From assembly GCA_021793315.1 (NCBI GenBank), contig JAJYSZ010000017.1, positions 1 to 45,652 on the forward strand: a stretch of DNA of 45,652 nucleotides, written 5' to 3'. The notes beneath the pieces were generated by a model that did no database searches, was not told the origin of the DNA, and saw only the letters and a program-made list of their open reading frames with translations. This stretch comes from Bacillota bacterium (GTDB lineage: Bacteria > Bacillota > Sulfobacillia > JAJZYS01 > JAJYTV01). Made by a program: the position numbers and the translations under genes. This document shows positions 40,952 to 45,652 of the stretch, piece by piece; within the stretch, counting starts at the first letter, position 1, and every line of letters begins with the position of its first letter.

Positions 40952-41894
40952 GCTCGTGTTGCTGCTCGCGGTCTTTTTGCTGGCCTTCACCGGCATCTGG
41001 GCCCTCCTGGCGCCAGACCCGCAGATGGTCCGCCAGTTGCGGCACATCGTGCGCCGCGGCCAGGCGCAACCGGCCGAGGAAGCCCGGCAGACGCCGTCGC
41101 GCACGCCGCAGGAGCGCATCGTCGCCGCACTCGAGGCCATGACGGTGTTGCGGGCGCTGCTCGACGGGCTTGAGCAGCGCCTGCGGGCCGCAGACCTCGA
41201 ACTGCGCGCAGGCGAGTTTCTGCTCCTCAGTCTCGGCCTCGGCGTTCTGGGGCTTGTCCTGGCGGTTTTGCTCGGCGCGGGCATCTTCCTGCTCCTGGTG
41301 CCAATACTGCTCGCGCTGCCGACGATCTTCCTCGGCACGCGTTCCCAGGAGCGCCGCAAGCAGATCGGGCTTGCGCTTCCCGATGCGCTTGGCAGCACCG
41401 CGAGTGCCTTGCGGGCGGGGTTCTCGCTTCTGCAGGCGCTCGAAGCCTGCGCGCGGCAGACGAAGGGACCGCTCGGGCAGGAGTTCGAGCGCATGCTCGC
41501 CGAGACGCGCGTCGGGGTGCCAGTCGACGAGGCGCTCGAACACCTGGCCGAGCGGGCCGGGTCTCCCGACCTGACGCTGATGGTCACGGCGGTGCAGATC
41601 CAGCGCCAGGTGGGCGGCAACCTCGCGGAAGTGCTCGACCGCATCCAGCAGACGATCCGGGAGAGGGTGCGCCTGCAGGCGGAGGTGCGCGCCCTGTCCG
41701 CGCAGGGCCGCATGTCGTCCGTGATCATTGGGCTGCTGCCGATCGGTCTGCTCGTGATGATGGCCCTGATCGCGCCGAGCTTCGTCGGGCCGATGTTCCA
41801 ACCGGGCATCGGCCGCACGCTGCTGATTCTCGCTGGGCTCTTCGAGGTGGCGGGGTTCTTCGTGCTCAGCCGCGTCGTGCGGATCGAGGTCTAG
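40944..41894 (+). CDS. tadB: Flp pilus inner-membrane platform protein TadB
   Basis: A 316-residue membrane protein of the GspF/TadB type. An N-terminal helix, a charged linker of about 60 residues and a central pair of helices precede the cytoplasmic T2SSF domain (LPDALGSTASALRAGFSLLQALEACARQT, then GVPVDEALEHLAERAGSPDLTLMVTAVQIQRQVGGNLAEVLDRI). Two more helices end the protein. It forms the platform on which the CpaF ATPase works, with TadC. The ATG at 40944 overlaps the cpaF stop by 8 bases. Confidence 0.9.
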   Translation: MLRLVLLLAVFLLAFTGIWALLAPDPQMVRQLRHIVRRGQAQPAEEARQTPSRTPQERIVAALEAMTVLRALLDGLEQRLRAADLELRAGEFLLLSLGLGVLGLVLAVLLGAGIFLLLVPILLALPTIFLGTRSQERRKQIGLALPDALGSTASALRAGFSLLQALEACARQTKGPLGQEFERMLAETRVGVPVDEALEHLAERAGSPDLTLMVTAVQIQRQVGGNLAEVLDRIQQTIRERVRLQAEVRALSAQGRMSSVIIGLLPIGLLVMMALIAPSFVGPMFQPGIGRTLLILAGLFEVAGFFVLSRVVRIEV

Positions 41895-41897
41895 GCC

Positions 41898-42785
41898 ATG
41901 CAGATCATCGCCATCATCCTCGCGCTTGCGCTCGGTTACAGCCTGGGGCTCTACATCGTCGCACCAGGCACGGTCCAGGAGCTCGAGCGCCTTCAGCTCG
42001 AGCGCGTCGTGCGACATCGCGGGACGCAGGTGGCCGCGGCGGATTCCGAGCGCGGCTTTGGCGACCGCTTCGTGCGACCCCTGCTGGAGGAGTTTTCGCA
42101 GGCGCTCCTGCGCCATCTGCCCAAGCGACAGGGCGAGATCCTCCAGCGCCGCATCGAACGCGCCGGCAACCCCACCACGCCTGGCGTCCTCCTGGCCAGC
42201 CGCTTCCTGCTGGTGGTCATCGGCCTCTTGCCAGCCCTCTTCGGTGGCGTCGCCATCCTGATGGGTCTGGCGCTTTCGGCCCTCGGCTGGCGGTTGCCCG
42301 ACTTCTGGCTCGCGCGACGCGCGAGCGCACGCCAGCACCAGATGCTGCAACACCTGCCGGACGTGCTGGACCTCCTGTCCGTGTCCGTCGAGGCCGGACT
42401 CGGGTTCGACGCGGCCCTCGCCCGCGTCACGGGACGCTTCGGCGAACCCGTCGCCGGCGAATTCGGGCGCCTCCTGCGCGAACTCCAGCTGGGCAGGCCG
42501 AGGGCCGAGGCTCTTTCGGACCTCGCGCGACGGATGGACCTTGCGGACCTGACGGCATTTGTCAGTGCGGTGGTGCAGGCCGACGAACTCGGTGTCGGCA
42601 TCGCGTCCGTGCTGCGGGCGCAGAGCGAGCAGATGCGTGCGTTGCGGCGCCAGCGGGCTCAGGAGGCCGCGCTCAAGGTGCCGATCAAGATGCTCTTTCC
42701 CCTGATCTTTCTCGTCTTCCCGGCCATGTTCATCGTGCTGCTCGGACCTGCGGTGCTATCCTTCGTGCAAGCCCTGCATCACTGA
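41898..42785 (+). CDS. tadC: Flp pilus inner-membrane platform protein TadC
   Basis: A 295-residue GspF-like protein, sister of TadB. The T2SSF domain reads LPDVLDLLSVSVEAGLGFDAALARVTGRF and AEALSDLARRMDLADLTAFVSAVVQADELGVGIASVL, with flanking helices at the N-terminus, at about 95 to 130, and at the end (MLFPLIFLVFPAMFIVLLGPAVL). It starts 3 bp after tadB and is the last gene of the operon; its end overlaps the convergent radical SAM gene by 7 bp. No prepilin peptidase (TadV/CpaA) follows, so it must be encoded elsewhere. Confidence 0.9.
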   Translation: MQIIAIILALALGYSLGLYIVAPGTVQELERLQLERVVRHRGTQVAAADSERGFGDRFVRPLLEEFSQALLRHLPKRQGEILQRRIERAGNPTTPGVLLASRFLLVVIGLLPALFGGVAILMGLALSALGWRLPDFWLARRASARQHQMLQHLPDVLDLLSVSVEAGLGFDAALARVTGRFGEPVAGEFGRLLRELQLGRPRAEALSDLARRMDLADLTAFVSAVVQADELGVGIASVLRAQSEQMRALRRQRAQEAALKVPIKMLFPLIFLVFPAMFIVLLGPAVLSFVQALHH

Positions 42786-43897
42786 ACGGCGTCGGCCACG
42801 ACGAGCGGGCAGGCGGGATCTGACGCGAACGCATCGCCGTGCGTCGCGAAGGCGCGTGCGCGCGAGCCGCCGCAGACCCCCCTGTAGTCGCAACTTCCGC
42901 AGCGCCCCGCGAACTCGCGGCGGCGGATCTTCTGGAGGAGCGGGTGCTCGCGGTAGACGGCCACGAGGTCGTCCCGCCGGACGTTGCCCAGTTCGAGCGG
43001 CAGGAAGCCGCCTGGCGAGATGGTGCCGTCGTGGGCAACGAACAGGATGCCGTCGCCGTCCAGTGTGCCCCGCGTGCCCATGCGCACCGGATGGCCGGGC
43101 GGGCCCGCGCGTCGCTCCAAGTCCTCGCGCAGCCGCGTGTGGAGCGGGCCGCCAACCTTGCCCGCCTCGCGCTCGCGCAGCACGCGGCGCACGAACGGAG
43201 CCTCGACGGTGCGTACAAGCATGTCATAGCGCGATGCATCGAGCAGGAAGTGGCAGACGTCATCCTGCTCCGACGGGCTGAGCGCGTCCTCCTCGCCGGC
43301 GCGTCCCGTGACGATGAGAAAGAAGACCTCCCAGATGGGAACGCCCTCCCTGAGCATCAAGGATGCAATCTCCGGCAGCGTGTCGACCGTCGAGCGCATC
43401 ACGACCGTGTTGATCTGCACCTTGAGTCCGACCGCCAAGGCCGCCCGCGTGGCCTCCAGCGTCAGCTCGTAGGTGCCCGGCACGCCGCGGATGCCGTCGT
43501 GCACCGGCCCAGGTGCGTCGAGGCTCAGGGAGACGGACTGCACGCCTGCATCCTTCAGACGTTGGAGCATGGGCCGGTCCAGGAGAGGCGTCGCGGCCGG
43601 CGCGGCGGCGACGTGCAGGCCGAGCCGGTCGGCCTCCGCAATCAGGTCGAAGATGTCGTCGCGCAGGACGAGATCGCCGCCGGTGAAGACGATCACAGGC
43701 GCGGGGTCGCCGAAGGCGCGGATTGAGCGCAGAAGGCGCATGCCCTCCTGACTGTCGAGCTGCCCCGGCAGCGGGTTCGGCTGCGCCGCGGCGCGGCAGT
43801 GGCGGCAGGCGAGCAGGCATGCTTTGGTCGTTTCCCAGAAGACGAGCATCGGCCGCTCGGAGAACGGCGACCGGATTTCGTGCGGCGAGACGGACAT
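42779..43897 (-). CDS. Radical SAM/SPASM domain protein, TIGR04053-like
   Basis: A 372-residue radical SAM enzyme. The [4Fe-4S] cluster motif is CLLACRHC (Cys27, Cys31, Cys34) after PMLVFWETTKA; GGD and SLDAPGPVHDGIRGVPG follow in the TIM-barrel. The C-terminal SPASM region has cysteines in RCGSCDYRGVCGGSRARAF and DPACPL for auxiliary clusters. The N-terminus and the GDGILFVAHDGTISPGGFLPL segment resemble TIGR04053, a group of unknown reaction near heme-d1/tungsten-cofactor-type enzymes. No precursor peptide gene was noticed nearby. ATG 43897 fits the family N-terminus, though the ribosome site is weak. Confidence 0.86.
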   Translation of the reverse strand: MSVSPHEIRSPFSERPMLVFWETTKACLLACRHCRAAAQPNPLPGQLDSQEGMRLLRSIRAFGDPAPVIVFTGGDLVLRDDIFDLIAEADRLGLHVAAAPAATPLLDRPMLQRLKDAGVQSVSLSLDAPGPVHDGIRGVPGTYELTLEATRAALAVGLKVQINTVVMRSTVDTLPEIASLMLREGVPIWEVFFLIVTGRAGEEDALSPSEQDDVCHFLLDASRYDMLVRTVEAPFVRRVLREREAGKVGGPLHTRLREDLERRAGPPGHPVRMGTRGTLDGDGILFVAHDGTISPGGFLPLELGNVRRDDLVAVYREHPLLQKIRRREFAGRCGSCDYRGVCGGSRARAFATHGDAFASDPACPLVVADAVQ

Positions 43898-44090
43898 GCG
43901 CGCATTCCCCCACGCGTCCAAGATGCCCCGAAGCGTAGCACTTCCGGGCGCAGGAGACGAGTTCCGTTCGGACCGATCCGCGGGGCTGGCTCTTCCGGGC
44001 GGATCTGGAGAGAATGCGAATGGAGAGGAAATCGCGCGCACGCGTGCGAAATTCGTCGCAGGGCTACGGCCGTTCTGGAGGGATTCTGAC

Positions 44091-45401
44091 TTGTCGACCG
44101 CGCAGAAGGGCCTTGTTGCGACGCTTGCGCTTGGAGTCTTCCTCGGCGCGGCGGACCTGAGCCTGCTTTCACCGGGACTGCAGCCGATCGCCGGGTCCCT
44201 GCGCCTGCCAACCGCCCTGGCTACCTGGCTCATCACCTTGTACGCCATCGTCTATGGAGCGTCGCTGCCCATCCTCGGTGTGCTCGGTGACCGCCATGGC
44301 CGTCGCACCCTGTTTGCGGCCGGCGGCGTCGCCTTCGCCCTCGGCTCCCTCGTCAGCGGTCTGAGCGGCGGCTTTGCGCTGCTTCTTGTCGGCCGCGGCC
44401 TGCAGGCCCTGGGTGCCGCGGCTCTCATGCCGCTCGCCAGCGCCGAGATCGGACAGGCCTTCCCACCTGAGCGCCGCGGCGCCATGCTGGGGCTGCTCGG
44501 CGCCGTGTACGGCATCGCCGCGATCATCGCGCCGCCGATCGGCGGGGTGATCGTCGCGGCCTTCGGCTGGCACTGGCTCTTTCTCGCGACGGCGCCCATC
44601 GGGATCGCGGTGGCGGTGCTGGCCCTCCTCTTCATCTCCGAGGGCACGCATGCGGTACCGGAGTCCGCCGATGTGCAGGGGGCCACGCTGACCGCGCTGG
44701 CGGTGGCCGCCGTGCTCCTCGGGGTTGAGATGCTGCACCGCGGCGCGCTGCCGCTCGGTTGGGCGAGCCTCGTCTTCGGTGTGCTGCTGCTGCCGAACCT
44801 AGTCCTTTGGGAGCGCGCCGCCGCCGCTCCCATCTTCCGCGGCGGCGGCCGGCTCGTACCTTTATACCTGCTCGGCTGCCTCAGCGCTGCCGCCACCGCG
44901 GTTGCACTCTTCGTGCCGCTCTACGCGGTGCGCTCGTTGCACCTGCAGGTGGCGGCGTCCGGCATCGCCCTGCTGCCGATGGCCGTTGCAAGTGCCGTGA
45001 CGTCCTATTACGGCGGCCGCTTGGCGGACCGCGTCGGCCCACGTGCGGTGCTCTCCACCGGGTTTCTGCTGATGGCGGCGGGTGCCACCACAGTGGCGCT
45101 GGTCGGCGGGCCGTCCGGCATGGTCACGGGACTTCTGCTGGTTGGGGGCGGTGTGGGCCTTACCATGGGGTCTCCTTTGCAGTATCTTGTTTTGGGGCTC
45201 GCACCGAAGGCGCAGGCTGGTTCCGCCCAGGCTCTTCTGGGGACGTTCCGGGCACTCGGCGTGGCAATCGGGCCGGTGGTCTACGGCAGCATGCTGCCGC
45301 AGTTCAGCAGCCTCTTCATGGCAGCCGCGGTGATCGGCCTCCTTGGCTTGGCGGGCACATTCTGGCTTTGGGGGATGCGGCTGCGCCCTGAGCCGGCCTG
45401 A
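44091..45401 (+). CDS. MFS transporter (multidrug/DHA-type)
   Basis: A 436-residue major facilitator protein with about 13 to 14 helices. The first block has [16 protein letters not shown] and the loop [11 protein letters not shown], matching motif A; the TM5 motif C region reads [19 protein letters not shown]. It probably exports a hydrophobic compound. TTG 44091 lies 8 bases after GGAGGG and opens directly into the first helix; the longer frame upstream is in the divergent region with the radical SAM gene. A 150 bp gap separates it from gcvT. Confidence 0.88.
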   Translation: MSTAQKGLVATLALGVFLGAADLSLLSPGLQPIAGSLRLPTALATWLITLYAIVYGASLPILGVLGDRHGRRTLFAAGGVAFALGSLVSGLSGGFALLLVGRGLQALGAAALMPLASAEIGQAFPPERRGAMLGLLGAVYGIAAIIAPPIGGVIVAAFGWHWLFLATAPIGIAVAVLALLFISEGTHAVPESADVQGATLTALAVAAVLLGVEMLHRGALPLGWASLVFGVLLLPNLVLWERAAAAPIFRGGGRLVPLYLLGCLSAAATAVALFVPLYAVRSLHLQVAASGIALLPMAVASAVTSYYGGRLADRVGPRAVLSTGFLLMAAGATTVALVGGPSGMVTGLLLVGGGVGLTMGSPLQYLVLGLAPKAQAGSAQALLGTFRALGVAIGPVVYGSMLPQFSSLFMAAAVIGLLGLAGTFWLWGMRLRPEPA

Positions 45402-45545
45402 GAATCCATCGTCCGCCATCTGGGCCAACGAGCCCTTAATTGGAGGACGCAGACCGGAGCACATGGGACGGGTCGCCAGGCGCGATCCAGGTTCGCGGAA
45501 CCGAGGACCCGCAGAACCGGAGAAGGGGTCGCCCGGGGGCGATAG
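45402..45545 (+). other. Leader region upstream of gcvT
   Basis: About 145 bp. A small hairpin GGTTC-GCG-GAACC lies near 45488-45502, and a short GGGC/GCCC stem-loop at 45422-45435 follows the MFS gene. I looked for a glycine riboswitch, which often precedes gcvT, and could not recognise the conserved core. Confidence 0.3.
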
Positions 45546-45558
45546 AGGAGGCATGGGA

Positions 45559-45652
45559 ATGGGAAAGCGGACACCACTCTACGAGGAGCACCTGGCCCTA
45601 GGGGGGCGCATGGTGGACTTCGGCGGCTGGGACATGCCCGTGCAGTACCCGG
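45559..45652 (+). CDS. gcvT: Aminomethyltransferase (glycine cleavage T protein), 5' end only
   Basis: The window ends 31 codons into this gene. The translation begins [16 protein letters not shown] and continues [14 protein letters not shown], the invariant N-terminus of GcvT, which transfers the methylene group from aminomethylated H protein to tetrahydrofolate. AGGAGG at 45546-45551 is 7 bases before ATG 45559; an ATG at 45553 is too close to that site. Other gcv genes would be expected beyond the window. Confidence 0.88.
   Translation, partial: MGKRTPLYEEHLALGGRMVDFGGWDMPVQYP

Noticed and set aside
45488-45502. GGTTCGCGGAACC, reminiscent of a tRNA T-arm
   Set aside because: No acceptor, D or anticodon stems can be built around it; it is a simple small hairpin.
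45402-45558. Glycine riboswitch before gcvT
   Set aside because: Short purine-rich patches and one hairpin are present, but the conserved glycine aptamer core could not be aligned.

Overview
The window is a high-GC bacterial chromosome segment. Strong AGGAGG-type ribosome sites, frequent GTG/TTG starts, a yqeG-aroE-aroC-aroKB block and a Flp/Tad pilus cluster without an outer-membrane secretin all point to a high-GC monoderm, probably a deep-branching Bacillota (Sulfobacillus/Thermaerobacter/Symbiobacterium-like). This placement is an inference, not a database result. No rRNA, tRNA, CRISPR array or intact insertion sequence was seen.

Left part (1 to about 11.4 kb) is loosely packed and partly decaying. 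It holds a MarR regulator/MFS exporter pair with a palindromic operator candidate, an enterochelin-esterase-like hydrolase, a hygromycin-kinase-like phosphotransferase, a SuyAB/UxaA-type lyase pair, an ECF sigma factor with a membrane-anchored partner, and a NUDIX hydrolase. At least three broken genes lie between them: an antibiotic-biosynthesis-monooxygenase-like ORF, a TetR C-terminus and a VOC/glyoxalase protein, each split by a frameshift. Several 300 to 850 bp gaps have no convincing gene.

Middle part (11.4 to 31 kb) is dense metabolism and transport. It contains an oligopeptide-type binding protein, a DMT transporter, a DHA2-like MFS transporter, a DppC/DppB-type permease pair without ATPases, a Lin0512 protein, a quinone oxidoreductase and a PhzF isomerase. 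A minus-strand module follows (3'-5' exonuclease, PucR regulator, class III aminotransferase, MmsA-type dehydrogenase) that looks like beta-alanine/GABA-type amine catabolism. Then come an ABC-2 exporter pair, a GNAT acetyltransferase, an AsnB-type amidotransferase behind a terminator, and a small membrane protein.

Right part (31 to 45.6 kb) is core-like. A rhomboid protease and a YqeG phosphatase precede the shikimate block aroE, aroC and a fused aroK-aroB. Next, a well-formed promoter leads into a class I cyclic-di-GMP (GEMM-I) riboswitch and an intrinsic terminator, directly ahead of an eight-gene Flp/Tad pilus operon (flp, tadE, tadG-like, cpaB, tadZ/cpaE, cpaF/tadA, tadB, tadC). The simplest reading is that pilus expression is gated by c-di-GMP through premature termination. 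A radical SAM/SPASM protein, another MFS transporter and the first 31 codons of gcvT finish the window.

A recurring oddity is initiation. Two genes have perfect Shine-Dalgarno sequences at ideal spacing from non-standard codons (ACG at 23229, CTG at 25898), and tadE has no ATG/GTG/TTG near its conserved N-terminus.
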